Positions 23,283 through 32,022 of a stretch of DNA of 64,000 nt are shown here, in pieces; the first letter of the stretch is position 1, and each line of letters opens with the position of its first letter. The notes below the pieces were generated by a model. The model saw only the letters and a list, made by a program, of their open reading frames with translations, searched no databases and was not told where the DNA came from. Location: the NCBI GenBank assembly GCA_030145205.1, contig JAQYVZ010000016.1, positions 1 through 64,000 of the forward strand, written 5' to 3'. The translations under genes and the position numbers were made by a program. The DNA is from Desulfuromonadales bacterium (GTDB lineage: Bacteria; Desulfobacterota; Desulfuromonadia; Desulfuromonadales; BM103).

Positions 23283-25802
23283 TTGAAAGCCGTCATTATG
23301 GCGGGAGGCTTCGGCACCCGCATCCACCCCCTGACGATCAACCAGCCGAAACCGATGATTCCGCTGATCAACCGACCGATCATGGAACACATCATCCGGC
23401 TGCTCAAAAAACATGGTATTTCGGAACTGGTTCTGCTGCTCTACCATCAACCGGAAGACATCCGCAAATATTTTGGAGATGGCAGCGAATTCGGCATGCG
23501 GATCACCTACGTCGTCCCGCTGGAAGATTTCGGCACCGCCGGCGCGGTCAAAGCGGCGGCCCGGCATCTCGATGAACGCTTCATAATCATCAGCGGTGAC
23601 CTGCTGACCGATTTTGACCTGTCCAAAGCGATCTCTTTTCACGAAGAGAACCAGGCCCTGGCGACCCTGACCCTGACCTCGGTCACCGACCCGTTGCAGT
23701 TCGGCGTGGTTATTACCGATAAGCGGGGACGCATCACCAAATTTCTGGAGAAACCGGGCTGGGGCGAGGTCTTTTCCGACACCATCAACACCGGAATCTA
23801 CGTGCTCGAGCCGGAAGTACTCGATCTGATCCCGGACGGAGAAAATCGTGACTGGGCCAAAGATGTCTTTCCGCAAATGCTCGCGGAAGAAGCACCCCTG
23901 TTCGGCTGCTGTCTGGAAGGCTACTGGGCGGACATCGGCAACACGGACGCCTACCTGGAAGCCTGCCAGGACATTTTCAACGGCAAAGTCAGCGTGCATA
24001 TCTCCGAGCCCTCCCGCCACGCGGGAGAAACCATATACGTCAGCCGCGATGCCAAGGTGGATGAGCAGACGGAACTGCACGGGATGGTTGTGCTTGGCGA
24101 CAACACCCGGGTGTACGGCAAGACCCGCCTGAGCAACTGCTCGGTGGGGCGCAACTGCCTGATCGAGGATGGCGTCATTCTGGAAGACACCGTTCTCTGG
24201 GACAACGTCTATGTCAAGAGCGGCGCACGGATCAAAGGTGCCACCATCTGCAACCAGGTCCGCATCGGGCAGGATGTCCAGATCGAAACCGGAGCCGTCA
24301 TCGCTGACGAAACCACGATCGGCGACCAGGTTCACCTCAAACCCGACGTCAAGATCTGGCCGCGCAAGGTCGTGGAGAGCGGTGCCACCGTCACCGGCAA
24401 CCTGATCTGGGGAGAGAAGTGGCGCAAAAGCCTGTTTGAAGGCGCGGTCGTCCGGGGACTGACCAATATTGAGATGACCCCTGAATTTTCGGCCCGATTG
24501 GGCGCGGCCTACGGCTCGACCCTGCCGAAGGGCAGCTGTGTCCTTGGCGGGCGGGACGCGATCCGCTCGTCACGTATGCTGAAACGCTCCTTTGTTGGCG
24601 GGCTGTTGTCTGCCGGCATCAATGTGCGCGACATCACCATGGTCTCGCTGCCGGTCCTGCGCTACAAGCTGACCACCTTTGGCGAGTCAGGCGGTTTCCA
24701 CTTCCGCCAGTCGCCGCAGGATCCGGCCGCAACGGAAATTATTTTCTGCGAAGAGGACGGCAATGAGTTCTCTGCCACCACCGGCAAGAACGTGGAGCGG
24801 GTTTATTTCAAAGAGAATTTCCGGCGCGCCCATCATTCCGAGCCGGGCGGCATCGAGGAATTGCCACAAATTTACGACTTCTACCGCGAGGGGTTTCTGC
24901 GAGGTCTTGACGGCGAAACCCTGAAACGCCGCGCCCCGAAGCTGGTCCTCGACCTGAACCACTCGCCGGCGGCCGACCTGCTGCCCGACCTGTTGGCCAA
25001 ACTCGGCTTTGCCGTCACGGAACTGAACTCACATGTCCAGGAGAAGGGCGTCGCCCCTTCGAAGGAGGAACTGGAGCAGGCTCTTGACCAACTGAGCCGC
25101 ATTGTCATGACTCTGGGTGCCGATGCCGGCTTCTGGCTCGGGCCCTCCGGGGAAAAAGTCAAGATGGTTGGTGCCGGGGGAAGAATCTTCTCCGACCTCG
25201 AAGCCTTGAACGTCATGACAACCCTGGTTGCTGCTGCGAACAAGTCCGGCTCGATTGTTGTCCCCATGGCGGCACCGGGCACGATCGACAACCTGGCTGA
25301 AGCCTACGGCATGTCGGTCAAACGGACCCGTTCCGACGGCCGCTCACTGGTTGAGGCCGGCCAGGATCGTCAGGTCCGGATGATCGGTTCACTGGACGGC
25401 CGCTTCGGCTTCCCGGCGTTCCAGGCGAACTTCGACGGGCTGTTCACCATCGCCAAAGCAATGGAACTGTGTGCCTTGACCGGCCTCTCTCTGGACGAAG
25501 CCTACCAAGAAGTACCAGAACGCAGTTATCATCACCTGCAACTGCCCTGTTCCTGGGAATACAAAGGCGGCCTGATGCGCCGAATGAGCGAGGATGCTGT
25601 TGACAAAGACGCCTCCTTTGTTGACGGCGTGCGGATCAACGATGGACAAAGCTGGATCCTGGTTCTCCCCGACCCCTACCGCCCCCTGGCCCACCTCTAT
25701 TGCGAATCGCCGGACCAAGCTGTCGCCGAGAAGCTGAAAGAGGAGTATCAGGAGAAAATCACCACCTGGCTGAACGAAATGGCTGAGGACAACAAAGGGT
25801 AA
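23283..25802 (+). CDS. Sugar-1-phosphate nucleotidyltransferase fused to a degenerate phosphomannomutase
   Basis: 839 residues. Residues 1-235 form a nucleotidyltransferase (AVIMAGGFGTRIHPLT, SGDLLTDFDL, EKPGWGEVFSDTINTGIYV), 250-375 a left-handed beta-helix of hexapeptide repeats, and 385-835 a phosphoglucomutase/phosphomannomutase-like region. The mutase half looks inactive: where a TASHNP serine loop is expected the protein has GESGGFHFRQSPQDP (about 467-480), and the metal loop DGDADR is replaced by GADAGFWLGPSG (about 611-622). The start is a TTG with GGAGG upstream. The family is annotated as mannose-1-phosphate guanylyltransferase; glucose-1-phosphate activity is equally possible given the glycogen genes downstream. 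Confidence 0.85.
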   Translation: MKAVIMAGGFGTRIHPLTINQPKPMIPLINRPIMEHIIRLLKKHGISELVLLLYHQPEDIRKYFGDGSEFGMRITYVVPLEDFGTAGAVKAAARHLDERFIIISGDLLTDFDLSKAISFHEENQALATLTLTSVTDPLQFGVVITDKRGRITKFLEKPGWGEVFSDTINTGIYVLEPEVLDLIPDGENRDWAKDVFPQMLAEEAPLFGCCLEGYWADIGNTDAYLEACQDIFNGKVSVHISEPSRHAGETIYVSRDAKVDEQTELHGMVVLGDNTRVYGKTRLSNCSVGRNCLIEDGVILEDTVLWDNVYVKSGARIKGATICNQVRIGQDVQIETGAVIADETTIGDQVHLKPDVKIWPRKVVESGATVTGNLIWGEKWRKSLFEGAVVRGLTNIEMTPEFSARLGAAYGSTLPKGSCVLGGRDAIRSSRMLKRSFVGGLLSAGINVRDITMVSLPVLRYKLTTFGESGGFHFRQSPQDPAATEIIFCEEDGNEFSATTGKNVERVYFKENFRRAHHSEPGGIEELPQIYDFYREGFLRGLDGETLKRRAPKLVLDLNHSPAADLLPDLLAKLGFAVTELNSHVQEKGVAPSKEELEQALDQLSRIVMTLGADAGFWLGPSGEKVKMVGAGGRIFSDLEALNVMTTLVAAANKSGSIVVPMAAPGTIDNLAEAYGMSVKRTRSDGRSLVEAGQDRQVRMIGSLDGRFGFPAFQANFDGLFTIAKAMELCALTGLSLDEAYQEVPERSYHHLQLPCSWEYKGGLMRRMSEDAVDKDASFVDGVRINDGQSWILVLPDPYRPLAHLYCESPDQAVAEKLKEEYQEKITTWLNEMAEDNKG

Positions 25803-25809
25803 ATAAACA

Positions 25810-26850
25810 TTGTCAGACTTTCGATGGGATCCCCTGAAAAACACCTGGACGATTACCGCCAACCACCGGGAACGACACCCGCGCGAATTTTTTATCGAGC
25901 GTCAGCAGATCACCATGACCACCTGTCCCTTCTGTCCGGGACTGGAGGAGCGCACTCCACCGGAAGTGTTTGCCATCCGCCCCCCCGGCAGCCCGACGAA
26001 TGGCCCCGACTGGCAGGTTCGGGTCGTGCCGAACAAGTTCCCACTACTGCGAATTGAAGGTCATCTTGACCGCCATACCGAGGGGCTGTATCAGGCGATG
26101 CAGGGCATTGGTGCGCACGAAGTTATTATCGAAACCCCGGAGCATGCGCCATGGCTCTCCGACCTCGAACTGGGCCAGATGGTCCGCGTGTTCCAGGCTT
26201 ACCGGGAGCGACTGCTCGATTTGCGTCGTGACAAGCGCTTTCGCTACCTGCAGATTTTCAAGAATCATGGCATAGAAGCAGGGTCACCCGTACCGCATTC
26301 ACATTCCCAGCTCATCGCGGTACCGATCACCCCGCCTGTGCTCAAAACGGAGTTAAATGCCTGTCGGAGTTACTTCCAGACCAACGAGCGCTGCCTGATC
26401 TGCGACATGATCGCCCAGGAGCTGACGGACGGTCGACGGGTCGTGTACAGCGACGAGCACTTCCTCGTGGTCACGCCTTATGCCTCGTCCTCCCCTTTCG
26501 AAATGCGCTTGTTCCCACTGCAGCACAACCATGACTTTGCCCTGCAGAACGACACTGAGCTGGCAAACTTTGCCGTCGCCTTGCAAAGCACCCTGTTAAA
26601 GCTGCGCAGCCTGTTGCGGGACCCGCCTTACAATTTCATTTTGCACACGGCACCGCCGGCGCACCCACGACCCGGCCTGCCGGACTACTGGAGTTCACTG
26701 GCGAATGATTACCACTGGCACCTCGAACTGGTCCCCCGCCTCAACCGGATTGCCGGCTTCGAATGGGGCAGCGGCCTGCACATCAACCCCATGCCTCCCG
26801 AGGCTGCGGCACGCCATCTGCGCAATACCGACCCATCACCCGGGCTGTGA
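25810..26850 (+). CDS. galT: Galactose-1-phosphate uridylyltransferase-like (GalT, HIT superfamily)
   Basis: 346 residues, nucleotidyl transfer between a sugar phosphate and a nucleotide sugar. The zinc pair CPFC near residue 39 and the C-terminal YHWHLELVPRL are typical. The active-site motif is PHSHSQ rather than HPHGQ; the nucleophilic His-x-His pair is kept, and this variant is seen in GalT relatives that work on other nucleotides. It starts with TTG 7 bases after the fusion gene, with a weak AAAGGG ribosome-binding site. Given its glycogen neighbours it may exchange glucose-1-phosphate and ADP-glucose; that is inference. Confidence 0.82.
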   Translation: MSDFRWDPLKNTWTITANHRERHPREFFIERQQITMTTCPFCPGLEERTPPEVFAIRPPGSPTNGPDWQVRVVPNKFPLLRIEGHLDRHTEGLYQAMQGIGAHEVIIETPEHAPWLSDLELGQMVRVFQAYRERLLDLRRDKRFRYLQIFKNHGIEAGSPVPHSHSQLIAVPITPPVLKTELNACRSYFQTNERCLICDMIAQELTDGRRVVYSDEHFLVVTPYASSSPFEMRLFPLQHNHDFALQNDTELANFAVALQSTLLKLRSLLRDPPYNFILHTAPPAHPRPGLPDYWSSLANDYHWHLELVPRLNRIAGFEWGSGLHINPMPPEAAARHLRNTDPSPGL

Positions 26851-26871
26851 CCGGCGAGGACCCTGATTGCC

Positions 26872-29800
26872 ATGACGGCTCCCACCCACACAAACACTGC
26901 CCAACAGGGCCGCCCGAGATTGCTGGTCAATCACGCCAGCCGACAACGCCTGACGACGGCCGGCCTGCAGCATCACCATGACGCCCCGCTCGACCTGACC
27001 GCGGTCCGCCAGATTGCCCATCAACTCGAGGTCAACGGCACGCGGCTTTTCCTGCTGGCACAGTTAAATACCGCCCTGCAGTGGCTCTGCCTGCACTATC
27101 TGTCGCATCACGCAATCGAACCCCATTGGCAGGACGTCCGTTTCGGAGCGAACCGCCACCCTTATCCGAGCCTGGGCCAAACCTTTTGTCTGTTTCAGAA
27201 GGCCTACGCTTTACGCGACCTGCCGGACGCAGCGCTGCAGCCACAAGGTCACGGCGACGCGGTGGCCACGGCACGCCGCAACCTTGTCGCAGCGATCTGC
27301 CTGCTCGACATTCAACTGGACAATCCGGCCCTGGACGACCTTGCGCCCCTGTTCACGGAACAAACACCCGCGCACAGACTGCGTTACAAGGAAGTCCTCG
27401 ACCGCCTGACCGCCATGCGGCCCGGGCAACCAGGGGCAACGCCCTTCGAACAGCCGCTGCGCGCCCTGCTCGAAGCGCCGCGCAAGGCGGCACCACAGGA
27501 CTTGGCGGGGCAACTCGATTACGCTGTCGCCCACTGGGGCGATCTGCTGCCAGCAGAGCTGGTTCGAAATCTCACGGTGGCGCAGGCGATTGCCCGGGAA
27601 GAAGCACAACAACGCGCACCCGGCCCCGGCCCGGTGGCCGCACCCCGGTTCAGCAGTACTCCGGAGACCTGGGAGCCGGCCGCCTTTACCCCGGACACCG
27701 ACTGGATGCCGAACGCCGTCCTGCTGGCCAAGTCGATTCATGTCTGGCTGGGACAGCTCAGTCGTCAGTACGATACCACGATCGCTACCCTGGAACAGAT
27801 TCCCGACGCCGAGCTCGACCGCCTGGCCGGATGGGGCATCAACGCTCTCTGGCTAATCGGCATCTGGCAGCGTTCACAGGCGTCACGCACCATCAAGCAG
27901 ATGCGCGGCAACCCGGAAGCGGAGGCCTCGGCCTACGCCCTGAGCAACTACCGGGTCGCGATCGACCTGGGCGGCGAAGCGGCCCTCACTAATCTGGAGG
28001 CACGTTGCGCAGCTCGTGGCATCCGTCTCGCCTGCGACGTAGTCCCCAACCATACCGGCATCGATTCGGAGTGGGTGCGACAACATCCCGACTGGTTTAT
28101 CCAAAGCGACCATGCGCCCTACCCCGCCTACCGTTTTTCCGGGCCGGACCTTTGCGATGATCCGGCGGTCAGCATCCGTATCGAAGACGGTTACTGGGAT
28201 CACAGCGATGCCGCCGTAACCTTCGAGCACCTCGATCACCGGACCGGGCAACGGCGCTATGTTTACCATGGCAACGACGGCACCCACATGCCCTGGAACG
28301 ATACGGCCCAGCTCAACTTCCTGCTGCCTGAGGTGCGCCGGGTGATGAGCGACCTGATCATTGATGTCGCCAGGCGTTTCCGACTGATCCGCTTCGATGC
28401 CGCCATGACCCTGGCGCGCAAACATTTCCGGCGACTCTGGTTCCCGCCGCCCGGCGGCAGCGCCGGCGTCCCCTCTCGTTCGGGGTGGTGGCTCTCGGAT
28501 GAAGACTTCGATCGCGCCTTCCCGGTCGAGTTCTGGCGGGAAGTGGTCGACCGCATCAACCGCGAAGCGCCCGACACGCTGTTGATCGCCGAAGCCTTCT
28601 GGCTGATGGAGAGTTACTTCGTCCGCACCCTCGGTATGCACCGGGTCTACAACAGCGCCTTTATGCACCTGTTGAAACGGGAAGAGAACGCCAAATACCG
28701 TCGGATTCTGAAGGATGTCCTCGCTTACAATCCCGAAATCCTGAAACGCTACGTCAACTTCATGAACAACCCCGACGAAGCAACCGCCGTAGAACAATTC
28801 GGCAAGGACGACAAGTACTTCGGCACGGCGGTCCTGCTGGCCACCCTGCCGGGACTGCCGATGTTCGGCCATGGTCAGATCGAAGGCTATCGAGAAAAAT
28901 ACGGGATGGAATTCCGGCAGGCCTACTGGGATGAAACGCCGGACACCGCCTTCATTGCGCATCATGAGGCCCAGATCTGTCCCCTGTTGCGGCAGCGACA
29001 GCTGTTCTCCGAGGTGCAGCATTTCGCCCTGTATGATCTGTTGACCGCCCAGGACGTCAACGAGAACCTGTTCATCTACAGCAACGGCTGCGGTGAAGAA
29101 CGCTGTCTGGTAGTCTACAACAACAGCCCTGAACCGGCGAACGGCCGACTCTCCGCCTCCGCGCCCAAAGCACGTCCTGAACAGGAAGGACAGACCGAAC
29201 CGGGGCGGCCGCTGGCCGAGGAGCTTGGTCTTTCTGCCGCGAATACACCCTTCTGTCGCTTTCGCGACCATCGGGACAACCGGGAGCACCTGAGGCCGCT
29301 CAGCGCCTTGCAGAACGGCCTTGAGATCTCCCTGGACGCCTACCAGTATCACGTGTTCTACGATTTCCAACCCCTGCCGGACCCTGACGGGATCTGGGCA
29401 CGGCTGTATCGTCACCTGAACGGAAGGGCGGTTCCCAATCTGGACGCGGCCGCGCTACGCTTTAAACAGCCCGCACTCTGGCAAGCTACGCAGCAGCTGT
29501 TTGCACCCAACCGCCTGCAAAAACTCGCCCGGAGCCTGCCCGATTTCCCCCTGTCGACAGACGTTCGCGCCCAGCTTGACACACTGGTCGCTGACTTCGA
29601 GGGCTGGCTTAACATCTTTACCTCTGCAGCACAGCTGACCATCGCCGGCAGTGGCCCTGCCTTGCAGGACCGGTTGACGGCCATATTCAGCCGCGTCAAG
29701 CAGGGGCTGAACCAACAGGACGATGGACAGCGTCTCGCACGCCTCTGGTCTGGCACCGATGCTCTGGATGGGCTGACCTATCCGCTGCTCTGCTGGCAGC

Positions 29801-30240
29801 TGTGTGAAGAGTTCATGCAGCAGCTCTACCAGCAACGCGACCCACAGCGCCTGCGCAAGGACTTCAAGCGTTTCGGGCTCGATCAAGCTTGGCAGGAGAC
29901 CCTGCCCACAGCGGAAACAGCGGAGGATTTCACCCTGGTTGAACTGCTATTGCTGACCGCAGAGACCTTACCGCATCCGGCCGCAAACCTGTCAGCATTG
30001 CAGCAATTGACAGACCAGCCGCAGGCTCACGACTGGTTGCAGATCAACCAGTATGAGGAAGACACCTGGTTTGACCATGATCACATGCAGCGGCTGTGCG
30101 CCGCCCTGGTTCTGCAAAGATTGTGCTTACCGACCGGCTCGCCGGTACAGCTGACAACTGACCTTGAGCGTCTCCAGCGACGAGCTGAACGCGTTGAAGC
30201 TGGCGGCTGCCGGCTGGATAAATTTCTGACGGTGGGCTAG
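26872..30240 (+). CDS. Large GH13 alpha-amylase-family protein
   Basis: 1122 residues, about twice the usual alpha-amylase length. A mainly helical N-terminal region (1-270) precedes a GH13 barrel with DVVPNHTG, the nucleophile Asp 509 in LIRFDAAMTL, the acid/base Glu 574 in LIAEAFW and the third Asp 635 in MNNPDEATAVEQ, so the catalytic triad is present although region IV reads NPDE rather than NHDE. About 330 residues of helical C-terminal sequence follow residue 800. There is no signal peptide, so it acts in the cytoplasm on glycogen or maltooligosaccharides. It sits 21 bases after galT and 55 bases before glgA. Exact specificity is not readable. Confidence 0.85.
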   Translation: MTAPTHTNTAQQGRPRLLVNHASRQRLTTAGLQHHHDAPLDLTAVRQIAHQLEVNGTRLFLLAQLNTALQWLCLHYLSHHAIEPHWQDVRFGANRHPYPSLGQTFCLFQKAYALRDLPDAALQPQGHGDAVATARRNLVAAICLLDIQLDNPALDDLAPLFTEQTPAHRLRYKEVLDRLTAMRPGQPGATPFEQPLRALLEAPRKAAPQDLAGQLDYAVAHWGDLLPAELVRNLTVAQAIAREEAQQRAPGPGPVAAPRFSSTPETWEPAAFTPDTDWMPNAVLLAKSIHVWLGQLSRQYDTTIATLEQIPDAELDRLAGWGINALWLIGIWQRSQASRTIKQMRGNPEAEASAYALSNYRVAIDLGGEAALTNLEARCAARGIRLACDVVPNHTGIDSEWVRQHPDWFIQSDHAPYPAYRFSGPDLCDDPAVSIRIEDGYWDHSDAAVTFEHLDHRTGQRRYVYHGNDGTHMPWNDTAQLNFLLPEVRRVMSDLIIDVARRFRLIRFDAAMTLARKHFRRLWFPPPGGSAGVPSRSGWWLSDEDFDRAFPVEFWREVVDRINREAPDTLLIAEAFWLMESYFVRTLGMHRVYNSAFMHLLKREENAKYRRILKDVLAYNPEILKRYVNFMNNPDEATAVEQFGKDDKYFGTAVLLATLPGLPMFGHGQIEGYREKYGMEFRQAYWDETPDTAFIAHHEAQICPLLRQRQLFSEVQHFALYDLLTAQDVNENLFIYSNGCGEERCLVVYNNSPEPANGRLSASAPKARPEQEGQTEPGRPLAEELGLSAANTPFCRFRDHRDNREHLRPLSALQNGLEISLDAYQYHVFYDFQPLPDPDGIWARLYRHLNGRAVPNLDAAALRFKQPALWQATQQLFAPNRLQKLARSLPDFPLSTDVRAQLDTLVADFEGWLNIFTSAAQLTIAGSGPALQDRLTAIFSRVKQGLNQQDDGQRLARLWSGTDALDGLTYPLLCWQLCEEFMQQLYQQRDPQRLRKDFKRFGLDQAWQETLPTAETAEDFTLVELLLLTAETLPHPAANLSALQQLTDQPQAHDWLQINQYEEDTWFDHDHMQRLCAALVLQRLCLPTGSPVQLTTDLERLQRRAERVEAGGCRLDKFLTVG

Positions 30241-30295
30241 AATACGCTGGCCGATCAAACATCACCACCTGGCAACGAAAACGGTCTAAATCCTT

Positions 30296-31765
30296 ATGCG
30301 CAATACACCGTTGAACATCCTGATGGTCGCATCCGAAGCGGCACCCTTTGCCAAAACCGGCGGACTGGCTGATGTCGTCGGCGCCCTGCCACAGGCTCTG
30401 CAGGCCCAGGGACACGATGTCCGCCTGGTGATGCCCTGGTACCGCTCGGTCCGAAAAAACAGCGGCCCGGTGCGCAAGAACCGGAGCAGCCTTGCAGTCC
30501 CGATGGGCGGTGCGGTTGACACCGTGGCCTTCCGGCAGGGGGCTCTTGGAGCGGTTCCAGTCTACTTCATCGACGCCCCAGAGCTTTACGACCGGGCGGG
30601 ACTGTATGGAGAAGAGGGTCAGGATTACCCAGACAACGCCCTGCGCTTCGGGCTGCTCAGCCGGGCCGCCCTGGAGCTGACACGGAAGATCTCTTTTGTG
30701 CCGGACATCGTGCACGCCCATGACTGGCAAGCCGGCCTGGTACCGGTTTACCTGAATCAGCATCTCTGGCGGGATGCCCATTTCGCCAAAACCGGCAGCC
30801 TGTTTTCTATTCACAACCTCGGCTATCAGGGGCAGTTTGCAACGGAAGCTCTGGTCGGGCTCGGCCTGGATTCCTCTTTGGCCGCTCCGGACAGGCTCGA
30901 ATATTTCGGCCGCATCTCCCTGCTCAAGGGCGGCATCCGCTATGCGGACCGGATCAGCACCGTTTCGCCAACCTACTGCCGGGAGATCCAGACGCCAGAA
31001 TTCGGCATGGGCCTGGATGGTCTGCTGACCTCGCGGCAAACCCATTTGCACGGCATTCTGAACGGCCTTGATGATGATCTCTGGAGCCCGGCCACCGACC
31101 CGGCCCTGCCGGAGAATTACTCGACCTCAAACCTCCGCGGCAAGGCGGTCTGTAAGGCGGCCCTACAGGATGAGCTCGGCCTGCAGCCGGACCCGGCCGT
31201 ACCGATTGTCGCAATGGTCACCCGACTGGACTCACAAAAAGGGATCGATCTGCTGATTGACACGTGGCAGACCCTGCTCGACCGTAAAATTCAGCTGGTC
31301 ATTCTCGGCTCGGGAGCCCCCGACTACGAGCGGGCCCTGACCACCCAGGGTCAGGCCTACCCCGGCCGGGTTGCTTTCTCACGCCGCTTTGACGACAAGT
31401 TGGCCCGCCGCATCTATGCCGGCAGCGACCTGTTCCTCATGCCGAGCCGTTACGAACCCTGCGGCCTCGGGCAATTGATCGCCCTGCGCTACGGCTGTGT
31501 TCCGCTGGTCCGAGCGACCGGTGGCCTGGCAGACACCATCGTCGACCCATGCGATCGCACCGCGCCGGCTAACGGTTTTCTGTTTCAGGAGCAGACCGGC
31601 ACGGCCCTGATCGAAGGTCTCGACCGGGCCCTGTCAACATATCACCAGGCGAAAGCATGGCAGACCCTGCTCCGCTACGGCATGCAGCAGGATTTTTCCT
31701 GGCAACGCGCGGCCGCAGCCTACTCGGATCTTTACAGGAGAATTCTCAGTGACCGATCAGGCTGA
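30296..31765 (+). CDS. glgA: GlgA, glycogen synthase
   Basis: GT5 family enzyme that extends alpha-1,4-glucan from ADP-glucose. 489 residues. The N-terminal NILMVASEAAPFAKTGGLADVVGALP holds the KTGGL nucleotide-sugar motif (Lys 20), DIVHAHDWQAGLVP is intact, and the C-terminal PSRYEPCGLGQLIALRYG with RATGGLADTI completes the active site. An unusually basic insert (RSVRKNSGPVRKNRSSL) follows the first 50 residues. Its 3' end overlaps the start of the small acidic gene by 17 bases. Confidence 0.95.
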   Translation: MRNTPLNILMVASEAAPFAKTGGLADVVGALPQALQAQGHDVRLVMPWYRSVRKNSGPVRKNRSSLAVPMGGAVDTVAFRQGALGAVPVYFIDAPELYDRAGLYGEEGQDYPDNALRFGLLSRAALELTRKISFVPDIVHAHDWQAGLVPVYLNQHLWRDAHFAKTGSLFSIHNLGYQGQFATEALVGLGLDSSLAAPDRLEYFGRISLLKGGIRYADRISTVSPTYCREIQTPEFGMGLDGLLTSRQTHLHGILNGLDDDLWSPATDPALPENYSTSNLRGKAVCKAALQDELGLQPDPAVPIVAMVTRLDSQKGIDLLIDTWQTLLDRKIQLVILGSGAPDYERALTTQGQAYPGRVAFSRRFDDKLARRIYAGSDLFLMPSRYEPCGLGQLIALRYGCVPLVRATGGLADTIVDPCDRTAPANGFLFQEQTGTALIEGLDRALSTYHQAKAWQTLLRYGMQQDFSWQRAAAAYSDLYRRILSDRSG

Positions 31766-31961
31766 CAAACCACAAACGGAGCCGGACGTTCCGGCAGCTG
31801 AGCCGAATCCGCTGGATGAGCTGGCAGAGTTGGAGCAGACCATTCGTCGCCGACTGCGCCGCAACCAGCTATTCCTCGAGCGGTTTATGGATGAGGATTT
31901 TGAGGAGGACGAAAAGGACCTCGATGATCCGGAACCAGAGGACATTCAGGAGTCCGACTGA
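31749..31961 (+). CDS. Small acidic protein coupled to glgA
   Basis: 70 residues starting at a GTG inside the last codons of glgA, with AGGAG 8 bases upstream, a good translation signal. The composition is extreme: an N-terminal Pro/Glu/Asp stretch, a central helix LAELEQTIRRRLRRNQLFLERF that is basic, and an Asp/Glu-rich tail (FEEDEKDLDDPEPEDIQ). No catalytic motif. It may be a regulatory partner of glycogen synthase or a nucleoid-type small protein; neither can be shown. I do not recognise a named family. Confidence 0.6.
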   Translation: MTDQADKPQTEPDVPAAEPNPLDELAELEQTIRRRLRRNQLFLERFMDEDFEEDEKDLDDPEPEDIQESD

Positions 31962-32022
31962 CCCGACTGCCGGGGTTTCAGCCGCTTGCCACCCTCCAAA
32001 ACTGAATCAATCGGGACTAGAA

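Noticed and set aside
27883-29415. A 510-codon minus-strand open frame inside the GH13 gene
   Set aside because: It mirrors the GH13 reading frame, which has the catalytic residues; the antisense has no motif or ribosome-binding site.
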